DNA of 64,000 bases from the NCBI GenBank assembly GCA_946546945.1, contig CAMNOU010000003.1, positions 62,001 through 126,000 of the forward strand, given 5' to 3'. The notes under the pieces were generated by a model that was not told where the DNA came from, made no database searches, and worked only from the letters and a program-made list of their open reading frames with translations. The DNA comes from an uncultured Lachnospiraceae bacterium (GTDB lineage Bacteria; Bacillota; Clostridia; Lachnospirales; Lachnospiraceae). Of the stretch, positions 1 through 8,406 are shown in pieces. Each line of letters begins with the position of its first letter. Position 1 is the stretch's first letter. A program made the position numbers and the translations under genes.

Positions 1-722
1 GTGCCCGGGAAAATATAGAATGCATTGCCATGGCAGTGCGGGCATGCGCCCTCAGTGCCCTTCCAAAGGTCAACATTCTCTGATCCGGGGATCATCAGGT
101 GCGTGTCGATGATCTCCTGTGCTGCCTCTACCAGGTTGCGTCCGATCTCTTTCATGCGCTCGATCTTGTCATCCTGCATGATGACATCCTTACACCATGA
201 GAAGTACTCATTATTTACAACTTTCCAGCCGGGACTCATTGCAAACATTGCGTGGTCGGTCTCACAGCGTACAGCCCAGTCGGAACCTCCGATCGCAACA
301 AAGGAAAGTGCTTTCTGACGGAAGTACTTTTCTGCGAGTCCTTCTTTTCCGGCTGCTTTCATCTTCTCGCTGGTCATCAGCATCATACCTGTGTCATGTC
401 CCGGTCCCATACGGTCGGTAATAACATGGAACAGTCCGCTTCCGCCTGACTCATAAATCGGATCTACAAACAGAACGCCGTCCGAGTCAACGATCTTCTC
501 GTACAGATCTTTGAAATCATCTCTCTGCGTGCAGACCATGCCTTTTCCCATTACCAGTGCTCTGGAACAGGCTACACATCCGGTACAATACTTAATATCC
601 CAATCGAGCAGATGAATAAACTCAATCTCTGCGCCGAGTCTTTTTGCTTCTTCCAAAGCGACACGGCACATGGTATCATTATTACCGTTTTTGGTTCCCA
701 GAGAAATGCCTAATATTTTCAT
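1..722 (-). CDS. Iron-sulfur flavoprotein / NADPH-dependent FMN reductase family (C-terminus cut by window edge)
   Basis: Reading from the ATG at 722 gives at least 240 residues and the frame stays open to base 1, so the C-terminus is missing. The N-terminus MKILGISLGTKNGNND is the phosphate-binding start of a flavodoxin-like fold. Near residue 45 is a cysteine cluster, CTGCVAC, with a further Cys eleven residues later (CX2CX2CX11C). This resembles the [4Fe-4S] site of Isf-type flavoproteins, whose usual last spacing is 4-7. Near the end there is another pair, CPHC. An AGGAGGGG box lies just upstream and a good promoter at 759-788. Likely a cytoplasmic FMN-dependent electron carrier or reductase; the substrate cannot be told from sequence. 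The gene runs away from polA and has its own promoter. Confidence 0.75.
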   Translation of the reverse strand, partial: MKILGISLGTKNGNNDTMCRVALEEAKRLGAEIEFIHLLDWDIKYCTGCVACSRALVMGKGMVCTQRDDFKDLYEKIVDSDGVLFVDPIYESGGSGLFHVITDRMGPGHDTGMMLMTSEKMKAAGKEGLAEKYFRQKALSFVAIGGSDWAVRCETDHAMFAMSPGWKVVNNEYFSWCKDVIMQDDKIERMKEIGRNLVEAAQEIIDTHLMIPGSENVDLWKGTEGACPHCHGNAFYIFPG

Positions 723-758
723 GATGAAACCCCTCCTAAATATAAGCTTTTTTCTTTT

Positions 759-788
759 ATATTACCATAATCCATGCCGTGTTGTCAT
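759..788 (-). promoter_or_regulatory. Promoter of the FMN reductase-like gene
   Basis: On the minus strand, a -35 box ATGACA (783-788) and a -10 box TAATAT (759-764) are separated by 18 bp. The expected transcript start is about 35 bases before the ATG at 722, with the Shine-Dalgarno box in between. Read by eye. Confidence 0.55.
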
Positions 789-843
789 TATAAATTTTAT
801 ATCTTGCAAGATTTTTTCAGAGAAATCCTGCTCAGAAATGTTT

Positions 844-3477
844 TTAATGTGCCTCCAGCCAGTTTGTTCCCGTTTTCATATCGACTTCCAGTTCTACGGA
901 AAGATTCGCCGCCTGCCGCATCTGTTCGCTGAGGATTTCCTTCACCCGGCCGATTTCATCCTGTGCGGTTTCTACAAGCAGTTCATCGTGAACCTGCAGG
1001 ATCAGTCTGGATTTCAATCCTTCCTTTTTCAGCTGCCGGTATACCCGGATCATTGCGATTTTGATAATATCCGCAGCTGTACCCTGAATAGGGGAATTCA
1101 TGGCAATCCTCTCTCCGAACTGCCTCTGCATGAAATTGCTGGACGCCAGTTCCGGCACAGGCCTCCTGCGCCCGAACATGGTGACTGCATATCCGCTTTC
1201 TTTCGCATCCGAAACTTCGCGGTCCAGGAATTTCTTGATCCCCGGAAATGTCTCAAAGTATCCTGCAATATAAGTCTCGGCCTCTTTTCTCGATATACTC
1301 AGATCCTGGCTGAGCCCAAAAGAGCTGATCCCGTAAACAATTCCAAAATTGACCGCCTTGGCATTCCTTCTTTGCAGGGGAGTCACTTCTTCGATGGGCG
1401 TATGGAAAACCTGGGACGCCGTGATCCGGTGGATGTCTTCCGCATGTTTATAAGCGGCGATCAGATTTTCGTCCTCCGACATATGGGCCAGCACGCGCAA
1501 TTCGATCTGGGAGTAATCAGCATCCAGAAATACAAATCCATCCTTCGGAATAAATACCCTGCGGATCATACGTCCAAGCTCCATGCGCACCGGTATATTC
1601 TGCAGATTCGGTTCTGTACTGCTTAAGCGGCCGGTCGCTGTAATCGTCTGATTGAAGGTCGTATGTATTCTCCCGTCTTCCCGAATGCACGGAACCAGCC
1701 CCTCCGCATAGGTGGATTTCAGTTTTGTAAGCTGGCGGTATTCCAGGATTTCAGATACGATGGGATAATCCGGAGCAAGCTTTTCCAGGACATCCGCTGC
1801 GGTCGAGAATCCGGTTTTTGTCTTCTTCCCGTTTGGCATCTGAAGTTTTTCAAAGAGAATGGTGCCCAACTGTTTTGGCGAGTTGATATTAAAGGTCTCT
1901 CCGGCCCGTTCATAAATACTCTGTTCCAGTTCCCCGATCCGCTCCGCCAGCTGTTCTCCATATTCTTTTAACGCATCACCATCCGTGCGGATACCGGCCT
2001 TTTCCATATCATCCAGAACAAACACCAGCGGAAGCTCAATTTCGTCATAAAGACGGTCCATGCCTGCCTTTACCAGCGCATCCCGCAGCGGCGCTGCCGC
2101 CCGCAGGCAGGTAACTGCCATAAAGCAGGCCATCTTCGCGATGGCATCCGGTTTTTCTTTTTCTGCTTTCTGTAACTTCAGCTTCCCGAGAAGATCCGTC
2201 TTTGCGGGGATCATCTGATTCAGATAGTCCTTTGCAATATCATCATAGGAATACTCATTTTTCAGAGGATTCAACAGATAAGCGGCCAGATTGATATCGA
2301 TCACCTTGTGTTTTTCATCCAGATCGATCTGTTTTAACAGTGCTTTTATATCCGGTGCAATCACGGTCTTCAGGGAGGAAGCAAGCGCCCGGATCTTCTC
2401 CCGAATGATTGCTGCGCGCTCCTCGCTGCCGCATCGAAAATATACGGTCGCGTCTTCTGCGGCTGCAATTGCAGCTCCGTAAACATGTCCGGCCTCCTCC
2501 AAAAACACAATCGCTGCCGTATCCGCGCGAAACTCTTCAAAAAAGGCATCGATCTGCCCGGGCTCTTCCAGAAAACGGAATCCCTGTTCCATCGATTCCG
2601 CATGATCATCCGCATCATCGAAGCGGGTCAGCATCTGCTTGAACTCAAGCCGCTTAAAGTACACATACGCCTCCGGTGTATACAGATTCTTGAGTTTTGC
2701 GCTCTCCATATCATAATCGATATCTGCATCTGTATCGATCGTCGCGAGTTTTTTGCTCATCTGTGCCATATCATAATGTTCTGAAAGCGCTGTTCTTGCC
2801 CGCTTCGGAGTGACCTCATCCACATGCGCATATGCATTCTCGATACTTTTAAATGCGGTGATGATTCCGGTCGCCCCTTTTTCCCCGATTCCGGGCACTC
2901 CCGGAATATTATCGGAACTGTCGCCCATTAATGCTTTCACATCAATAAACTCCTTTGGCGTCACCAGATAGCGTTCCAGCACTTCTTTCGCATAATAATC
3001 CTCAATCTCTGTCCCGGTCCTTTTCGTCTTCGGAATACGTATCATCGTCCGGTCTGTCGCAAGCTGGAGCAGATCCCGGTCTCCCGAGATAATGCTGACT
3101 TCCATGCCGGCCGCTTCCGCCCGGACTGCGATCGTACCCAGAATGTCATCTGCCTCATATCCTGGTTTTTCGACAACCGTTACTCCCATGGCACGAAGGA
3201 TTTCCTTCATGACAGGAACCTGCTGCCGAAGTTCATCTGCCATGGGCTTTCTGGTTCCCTTGTACGCCTCATACATCTGATGGCGGAAGGTCGGTTCGCT
3301 GCGGTCAAAGGCAACCGTCAGATACTCCGGCTGTTCCTCGTCCAGAATTTTAAATAAAATGTTCAGGAATCCGTATATCGCGTTCGTATGCAGGCCCTCT
3401 GAATTAGTCAGATCCGGTATGCCGAAAAACGCTCTGTTCAATATGCTGTGACCGTCGATCAATACGATTTTTGCCAT
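844..3477 (-). CDS. polA: DNA polymerase I
   Basis: 877 residues, the usual length for a full PolA. Residues 1-290 form the 5'-3' exonuclease (start MAKIVLIDGHSILNRAFFG; GDSSDNIPGVPGIGEKGA helix-hairpin-helix). The middle 300-480 is the 3'-5' exonuclease fold, but the aligned strand reads DTAAIVFLEEAG and lacks the DxE metal pair, so proofreading is probably absent, as in Bacillus PolA. The polymerase domain carries motif A DADYSQIELRVLAH (about 646), motif B RRNAKAVNFGIVYG (about 702) and motif C QVHDELLVE (about 826). It acts in Okazaki fragment processing and excision repair. The frame opens upstream at 3519, but the ATG at 3477 has an AAAGGAG box and avoids overlap with the aminopeptidase gene ending at 3489. 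Probably last gene of the rnr-smpB-pepP-polA unit. Confidence 0.97.
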   Translation of the reverse strand: MAKIVLIDGHSILNRAFFGIPDLTNSEGLHTNAIYGFLNILFKILDEEQPEYLTVAFDRSEPTFRHQMYEAYKGTRKPMADELRQQVPVMKEILRAMGVTVVEKPGYEADDILGTIAVRAEAAGMEVSIISGDRDLLQLATDRTMIRIPKTKRTGTEIEDYYAKEVLERYLVTPKEFIDVKALMGDSSDNIPGVPGIGEKGATGIITAFKSIENAYAHVDEVTPKRARTALSEHYDMAQMSKKLATIDTDADIDYDMESAKLKNLYTPEAYVYFKRLEFKQMLTRFDDADDHAESMEQGFRFLEEPGQIDAFFEEFRADTAAIVFLEEAGHVYGAAIAAAEDATVYFRCGSEERAAIIREKIRALASSLKTVIAPDIKALLKQIDLDEKHKVIDINLAAYLLNPLKNEYSYDDIAKDYLNQMIPAKTDLLGKLKLQKAEKEKPDAIAKMACFMAVTCLRAAAPLRDALVKAGMDRLYDEIELPLVFVLDDMEKAGIRTDGDALKEYGEQLAERIGELEQSIYERAGETFNINSPKQLGTILFEKLQMPNGKKTKTGFSTAADVLEKLAPDYPIVSEILEYRQLTKLKSTYAEGLVPCIREDGRIHTTFNQTITATGRLSSTEPNLQNIPVRMELGRMIRRVFIPKDGFVFLDADYSQIELRVLAHMSEDENLIAAYKHAEDIHRITASQVFHTPIEEVTPLQRRNAKAVNFGIVYGISSFGLSQDLSISRKEAETYIAGYFETFPGIKKFLDREVSDAKESGYAVTMFGRRRPVPELASSNFMQRQFGERIAMNSPIQGTAADIIKIAMIRVYRQLKKEGLKSRLILQVHDELLVETAQDEIGRVKEILSEQMRQAANLSVELEVDMKTGTNWLEAH

Positions 3478-3488
3478 GTTCTGCTCCT

Positions 3489-5279
3489 TTAAATCTCCCG
3501 GGTATACTCCTTCAGCCACTCACGCTCATCCTCTGTCATGTAGGGCGCGAGCTTTTCATAGACCATATGGTGGTATTCGTTCAGCTGCTGTTTTTCTCTC
3601 CTGCTCAGTTCATCCGGATCAATCCCGTCCAGATCGATCGGACAATAGGTGATGTTTTCAAAACGCATGAACTGTCCGTATTCATTTTTTTCATCTTTCA
3701 TGCAGACCAGTTCGTTTTCGATCCGAATCCCATACTCATTTTCCAGATAAACGCCGGGCTCATCCGTCGTGATCATACCTTCTTCAAAGATGCCGCTGTC
3801 CTTTCTCTCCGGAACGATTCTCCATCTGAATCCGTTCGGTCCTTCATGTACATTCAGGATATGACCTACCCCGTGGCCGGTCCCGCATTTGTAGTCAATG
3901 CCGAGCGCCCACAGAGGTCCGCGGCATACAACATCCATCGACAGTCCTCCGCATCCGTAAAGGAATTTTACATTGGCCAGCGCCATATTGCAGCGAAGCA
4001 CTGTCGTGTAATGCAGCCTCATCTGGTCAGAGATCGGTCCCAGAATAAATGTCCTGGTAATATCTGTGGTCCCTTCCAGATAATGTCCGCCGGAATCCAC
4101 AAGAAGCATTCCTTCCGGCTTCAGGACGGCTGACTGTGTTTCGCTTGCCTCATAATGCATCATTGCGGCATTCGGTCCGTAGGCACAGATATCTTCAAAG
4201 CTGAGATCCAGAAAATGATCCTGCTGTGCCCGCAGGCTGTCCAGATACTGGCCGACTGAATATTCATCCAAGTCAATTTTCCCGACATTGGTCTTCAGCC
4301 AGTACATGAATTTGGTAATAGCTACTCCGTCTTTTAAATGTGCGATCCTGGTGTTTTTCAGTTCGGTCTCATTCTTGATCGCCTTCATAAGTTCAGAAGG
4401 ATTATCCTGATTCAGAATGTTTACCGTTTCCGGAATGGAGGAAACGATCCGGTAATTGACCAGATGCTTATCCAGCATGACCGCTGATCCTGCAGGAAGT
4501 TCTGCAGCCGCCTCATAAATCTCCTCATAAGGGCGGACATGGATCTGATTCTCTTCCAGATAAGCGCGAACGGTATCGTTTAATGCCTGCTCCTGAATAA
4601 ACAGAGTTGTCTCCTCCCTCCCGATGAGAAGGAAAGATAAAAATACAGGTACATTGTTAATATCATCCGCCCGCAGATTCAGGATCCAGGCATTGTCATA
4701 GAGGGATGCAACCAGATGCCAGTCAGCGCCCGCCTCTTCCATTTTCTTCCGGATCCGTCCGATCTTGGAAGCAGTAGACTCTCCGCTGTATTCGATCGGA
4801 AGGATCCAGGTCTGTGTCGCCGGCATCGCGGGACGATCCTCCCAGATCAGATCCACGAGGTCTTCTTTCACATAGAGACTTCCGTTCTTTTTCCCTGCCA
4901 GTTCTTCGTATTCTTCGGCAACAGAACTGTTCATCACCCTTCCGTCAAATCCCAGAACAGCGTGTTCCGGAAGTTCCTGTTCCAGAAATTCTCTGATCTT
5001 CGGTACTCCTTCTTCTCCCATTTTATACAGATCAAAACCGGAGCCATCCAGTTCTGCCTCTGCCTGAATAAAATAGCGCCCGTCGGTCCATAACCCCGCT
5101 TTCTTTGCAGTCACAACGGCCGTTCCGGCAGAACCCGTAAATCCGCAGATAAACTGGCGTGCCTTAAAATGAGCGCCGACATACTCCGACTCATGAAAAT
5201 CAGATGTCGGAATAATATAAGCATCGATTCCTCTCTTTTCCATTTCCGCGCGCAGGGCGCTAAGATGACTGTTTTGCAT
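3489..5279 (-). CDS. Xaa-Pro aminopeptidase (aminopeptidase P family, M24B)
   Basis: 596 residues, the long three-domain form of aminopeptidase P: two creatinase-like N-terminal domains (roughly 1-300), then the pita-bread M24 metallopeptidase domain and a short C-terminal extension. Dinuclear metal ligands are visible in order: Asp in LLVDSGGHYLEGTTD, second Asp in TTDITRTF, His in GTGHGVGHILNVHEG, Glu in TTDEPGVY and Glu in IRIENELV. It releases the N-terminal residue from peptides with proline in the second position and acts in cytoplasmic peptide turnover; no signal peptide is present. It starts 27 bases after smpB and ends 11 bases before polA, so it is very likely co-transcribed with both. 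Confidence 0.93.
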   Translation of the reverse strand: MQNSHLSALRAEMEKRGIDAYIIPTSDFHESEYVGAHFKARQFICGFTGSAGTAVVTAKKAGLWTDGRYFIQAEAELDGSGFDLYKMGEEGVPKIREFLEQELPEHAVLGFDGRVMNSSVAEEYEELAGKKNGSLYVKEDLVDLIWEDRPAMPATQTWILPIEYSGESTASKIGRIRKKMEEAGADWHLVASLYDNAWILNLRADDINNVPVFLSFLLIGREETTLFIQEQALNDTVRAYLEENQIHVRPYEEIYEAAAELPAGSAVMLDKHLVNYRIVSSIPETVNILNQDNPSELMKAIKNETELKNTRIAHLKDGVAITKFMYWLKTNVGKIDLDEYSVGQYLDSLRAQQDHFLDLSFEDICAYGPNAAMMHYEASETQSAVLKPEGMLLVDSGGHYLEGTTDITRTFILGPISDQMRLHYTTVLRCNMALANVKFLYGCGGLSMDVVCRGPLWALGIDYKCGTGHGVGHILNVHEGPNGFRWRIVPERKDSGIFEEGMITTDEPGVYLENEYGIRIENELVCMKDEKNEYGQFMRFENITYCPIDLDGIDPDELSRREKQQLNEYHHMVYEKLAPYMTEDEREWLKEYTREI

Positions 5280-5306
5280 ACTGTTTCCTCTTTTCCTATG
5301 TACTTA

Positions 5307-5768
5307 TTAAAGTTTTAATTTAAATTCACGTTCCGCTTCACGTTTCTGATCTTTTCTGGCAATATCCTGCCGTTTGTCATAGAGCTTCTTTCCTCTGGCA
5401 AGGCCGATTTCCACTTTGATCAGGCTCCCCTTGATATACACTCTCAGCGGAACGAGTGTATATCCCTTCTCTGCAATCTTTCCCGCGATTTTATTGATCT
5501 CATACTTATGCAGCAGCAGCTTTTTCGGCCGCAGCGGATCACGGTTAAAAATATTGCCCTTTTCATAAGGACTGATATGAAGCCCGTAAGCAATCACTTC
5601 TCCGTTTTCAATCCGAATAAATGACTCTTTGATGCTGCACTTCCCCATCCGGACAGATTTTACTTCTGTCCCATGCAGCGCAACACCGGCTTCATAGGTA
5701 TCTTCGATAAAATAATCATGTCTCACTTTTTTATTATTTGCGATTACTTTTATACTGTCTTTTCCCAT
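5307..5768 (-). CDS. smpB: SsrA-binding protein SmpB
   Basis: 153 residues, the family length. Typical features: [20 protein letters not shown] start, [18 protein letters not shown], the [16 protein letters not shown] segment and a basic C-terminal tail ending [19 protein letters not shown], which mimics the codon-anticodon in the decoding centre. It binds tmRNA and brings it to stalled ribosomes for trans-translation. It begins 21 bases after rnr, the classic order in Firmicutes, where RNase R degrades the non-stop message. The GGAGG box sits about 12 bases before the ATG, slightly far. No tmRNA gene is seen in this window. Confidence 0.97.
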   Translation of the reverse strand: MGKDSIKVIANNKKVRHDYFIEDTYEAGVALHGTEVKSVRMGKCSIKESFIRIENGEVIAYGLHISPYEKGNIFNRDPLRPKKLLLHKYEINKIAGKIAEKGYTLVPLRVYIKGSLIKVEIGLARGKKLYDKRQDIARKDQKREAEREFKLKL

Positions 5769-5789
5769 CTGCTTTTTTGTTCCTCCGGG

Positions 5790-7931
5790 CTATTCGTATT
5801 CCACAATCAGTTCCGCATATGGAATGGCAAAGTCTATGGTCCGGAGCATCCGGTTTGTTCCGGCCACAAAAATCCGGATTCTCTGTCCCAGTTTATATCT
5901 CTTACCGGTGTGCTGCCCCACCATTTCATAGGTATCCTCAATGTATTCGAAATAATCATCCGGCAGTTCCGACACATGGATCATGCCTTCGATGGTATTG
6001 GGAAGTTCCACATAGATTCCGTATTTTGTGATGCCGGAAATCACGCCCTCAAACTCCTCGCCGATATGCTTTTCCATATATTCGACTTTTTTCAGCTTAA
6101 CTGTTTCCCTCTCCGCTTCATCTGCGCGCCGTTCCAGGCGGCTTGATTCCATTGCAACTCCGGGCAAGATCTTTTCATAATGCTGCCTGCGTTCTTCGTT
6201 CATTCTTCCCCGCAGGCTATCCTTGATGATCCTGTGAATCTGCAGATCCGGATACCGCCGGATCGGAGAAGTGAAGTGGCAATAGTACGGCGCAGCCAGA
6301 CCGAAATGTCCGGTGCATTCCACATCATAACGGGCCTGTTTCATCGAACGGAGTGTCAGCCTGGATATCAGGGCTTCCTGCGGCGTACCTTCGATCTTCC
6401 CAAGCAGTTTCTGAAGTTCTTTCGGATGCACCTCATCCGAACCGACATGAATGTGGTATCCGAAATTATTAATAAAGGTACTGAGCCTGCGGATTTTTTC
6501 CGTATCCGGATTTTCATGGGTCCGGTAAAGGAAAGGCGAAGACTGCCAGTAATAGTCCTGCGCCACTGTCTCATTGGCTGCCAGCATAAAATCCTCAATG
6601 ATTTTCATGGCCGGATTGCGCTCATAGGGCCGTATATCCACCGGATGTCCTTCCTGGTCCAGAGTTACTTTTGTCTCCGGAAAATCAAAATCTATGGACC
6701 CCCTCTTGTTTCGTCTGTCACGCAGCAGATCCGCCAGCTCCTTCATCAGAAAGAAAAGATCAACAAAATCCTGATACCTGCGCATGGTCTCTTCATCCCT
6801 CTGCGTAATGATCCTGTCAACATCCGTATAACTCATCCGGCGGTCGACCCGGATCACACTCTCTGCGATCCTGTGATCTGTGATCCTGCCTGTTTCATCA
6901 AACGTCATGATGCAGCTCAGCGTCAGCCGGTCCTCTCCTTCATTCAGTGAACAGATGCCGTTGGAAAGGCCGTGCGGAAGCATGGGGATCACACGGTCAA
7001 CAAGATAAACGCTCGTGCCGCGCTTCAGGGCTTCCACGTCCAGCGCACTGTGTTCCTGAACATAGTTCGTCACATCCGCGATATGAACACCCAGTTCATA
7101 GTTTCCGTTTTTCTTTGTCAGGGTGACGGCATCATCCAGATCCTTCGCATCCTCCCCGTCGATCGTGACCGTCTGCCAGCTGCGCAGATCCAGTCTTCCT
7201 TTCATGTCGGCCTCGGATACTTCTTTGGCCACACGTTCCACCTGATGATAGATTTTCTCTGTGAACTCTGTCGGAAGACCATAGGCTCTCACAATGGAAA
7301 GGATATCCGTTCCCGGATCGTTGATATGCCCCAGGATTTCGATGACTTTCCCCTCCGGATTTTTTTCATCATAAGACGTGATCTGTACGACCACTTTATG
7401 CCCGTCAACCGCACCCATAGAATGTCCGGACGGAATAAAGATATCCGACAGGATGCGCGGGTTATCCGGGCGGACAAATCCGTAGGTTTTCGCACTCTTT
7501 TCAAATGTGCCTACAACCTGCTTCAGGCCATGCTCCACGATTCGGACAACCTTTCCCTCTTTTCGTTTCCCTGTGGAAGGAACCGGAAGAATCTGTACGA
7601 CATCCTCATGCATGGCGCCATTCCTGTTCTCTCCGGATATGAAAACATCCTCATCCATTCCCTCTATCGTAACGAAGCCAAATCCTCTTATGTGTGCGTT
7701 AAATATACCGGTCAGCAATGCCCCCTGCCCTCTGCGGTATTTCCCCTTCGACGACTGGCTGATCTTTCCCTCCGCAGTCAGCGCGTCCAGCACCTCCTGC
7801 AAATCTTCCCTCTGCGTTTTCGGGATATTCAAAAGCATCGCCATTTCTTTTAACTTCATCGGGACATAATGCTCATCACAGATAAAATCGTAGATTGTCT
7901 TTTTTCTGGTTTCAAAATCCTCTTGTCTCAA
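5790..7931 (-). CDS. rnr: Ribonuclease R (VacB/RNase II family)
   Basis: 713 residues. Order of domains: N-terminal winged helix (1-65), cold-shock OB domain (about 70-135, GFGFVTIEGMDEDVFI), second OB domain, the RNB catalytic domain (about 240-570; DGEDAKDLDDAV holds the Mg-binding Asp residues) and a C-terminal S1 domain (about 625-705, GEEFEGVISGITKYGIYVEL). The basic tail of the E. coli enzyme is short or absent. It degrades structured RNA 3' to 5' and works with SmpB in non-stop mRNA decay. The start codon is TTG at 7931 with a GAGGAG box just upstream. It lies downstream of secG, from which it is separated by a terminator-like hairpin (7990-8018); no convincing promoter is visible in between. 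Confidence 0.96.
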   Translation of the reverse strand: MRQEDFETRKKTIYDFICDEHYVPMKLKEMAMLLNIPKTQREDLQEVLDALTAEGKISQSSKGKYRRGQGALLTGIFNAHIRGFGFVTIEGMDEDVFISGENRNGAMHEDVVQILPVPSTGKRKEGKVVRIVEHGLKQVVGTFEKSAKTYGFVRPDNPRILSDIFIPSGHSMGAVDGHKVVVQITSYDEKNPEGKVIEILGHINDPGTDILSIVRAYGLPTEFTEKIYHQVERVAKEVSEADMKGRLDLRSWQTVTIDGEDAKDLDDAVTLTKKNGNYELGVHIADVTNYVQEHSALDVEALKRGTSVYLVDRVIPMLPHGLSNGICSLNEGEDRLTLSCIMTFDETGRITDHRIAESVIRVDRRMSYTDVDRIITQRDEETMRRYQDFVDLFFLMKELADLLRDRRNKRGSIDFDFPETKVTLDQEGHPVDIRPYERNPAMKIIEDFMLAANETVAQDYYWQSSPFLYRTHENPDTEKIRRLSTFINNFGYHIHVGSDEVHPKELQKLLGKIEGTPQEALISRLTLRSMKQARYDVECTGHFGLAAPYYCHFTSPIRRYPDLQIHRIIKDSLRGRMNEERRQHYEKILPGVAMESSRLERRADEAERETVKLKKVEYMEKHIGEEFEGVISGITKYGIYVELPNTIEGMIHVSELPDDYFEYIEDTYEMVGQHTGKRYKLGQRIRIFVAGTNRMLRTIDFAIPYAELIVEYE

Positions 7932-7989
7932 AAGCTCTCCTCTCTTCTGTACGCATATTTAAGCATCCCGGGAGGTTTTCCCATCGGAT

Positions 7990-8018
7990 AAAAAAGGCTG
8001 TCGAAAAAACCGACAGCC
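7990..8018 (-). terminator. Hairpin terminator or attenuator between secG and rnr
   Basis: Perfect 8-bp stem GGCTGTCG/CGACAGCC (7996-8003 with 8011-8018) with a seven-base loop. On the minus strand it is followed by TTTTT. It begins about 15 bases after the secG stop. Since no clear promoter lies between it and rnr, partial read-through is plausible. Confidence 0.8.
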
Positions 8019-8032
8019 TCTCACGTACACAT

Positions 8033-8278
8033 TTACTGAAAACTTCCGATATTCATGACTGCTGAAATAGCCAGGAAAAGAATCAGCAACACTCTTGTAA
8101 GCTTAACAAGTACGCCCTCCATGGAACGTCCCTTGTTCTTGCCCCAGTAGCTCTCGGATGAAGAGCCGGACAGAGATCCCAGTCCATACTGTTTTCCTTC
8201 CTGCATCAGAATGATGACAGCCATAATCACGCTCAATACCATGAATACGATCTGCACGATTGTTCTAACTGTTCCCAC
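8033..8278 (-). CDS. secG: Preprotein translocase subunit SecG
   Basis: 81 residues from the GTG at 8278, which has AGGAGGTG eight bases upstream; the frame is open to an ATG at 8311 but that start has no ribosome binding site and would add an unusual extension. Two hydrophobic helices (about 3-24, IVQIVFMVLSVIMAVIIL; and about 57-78, LTRVLLILFLAISAVMNI) flank the conserved glycine/serine loop YGLGSLSGSSSESYWGKN. This is the small accessory subunit of the SecYEG channel. A promoter at 8370-8398 precedes it and a hairpin terminator follows. First gene of the secG-rnr-smpB-pepP-polA series. Confidence 0.95.
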   Translation of the reverse strand: MGTVRTIVQIVFMVLSVIMAVIILMQEGKQYGLGSLSGSSSESYWGKNKGRSMEGVLVKLTRVLLILFLAISAVMNIGSFQ

Positions 8279-8369
8279 GATTTGCACCTCCTGCGGGTTT
8301 CTAAATATCAAATCATATATGCTTCATTCCATATCCTTCATACGGATCATTTGTTTCTGCACGAAGAAG

Positions 8370-8398
8370 ATTTTACCACAGAGGCTCAAAAAAAGCAA
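8370..8398 (-). promoter_or_regulatory. Promoter of secG
   Basis: Minus strand -35 TTGCTT (8393-8398), 17-bp spacer, -10 TAAAAT (8370-8375). The predicted start leaves a leader of about 85 bases before the GTG. It starts only 8 bases past the stop of the GH42 gene, with no terminator seen between. Confidence 0.6.
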
Positions 8399-8406
8399 GA
8401 CTTGAA

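Noticed and set aside
670-1626. Long plus-strand open frame opposite polA
   Set aside because: It mirrors a clearly coding minus-strand gene with all polymerase motifs; its product has no family features and no ribosome site.
5280-5790. tmRNA gene near smpB
   Set aside because: No Ala-tRNA-like ends or tag frame near smpB; both sides are occupied by protein genes.
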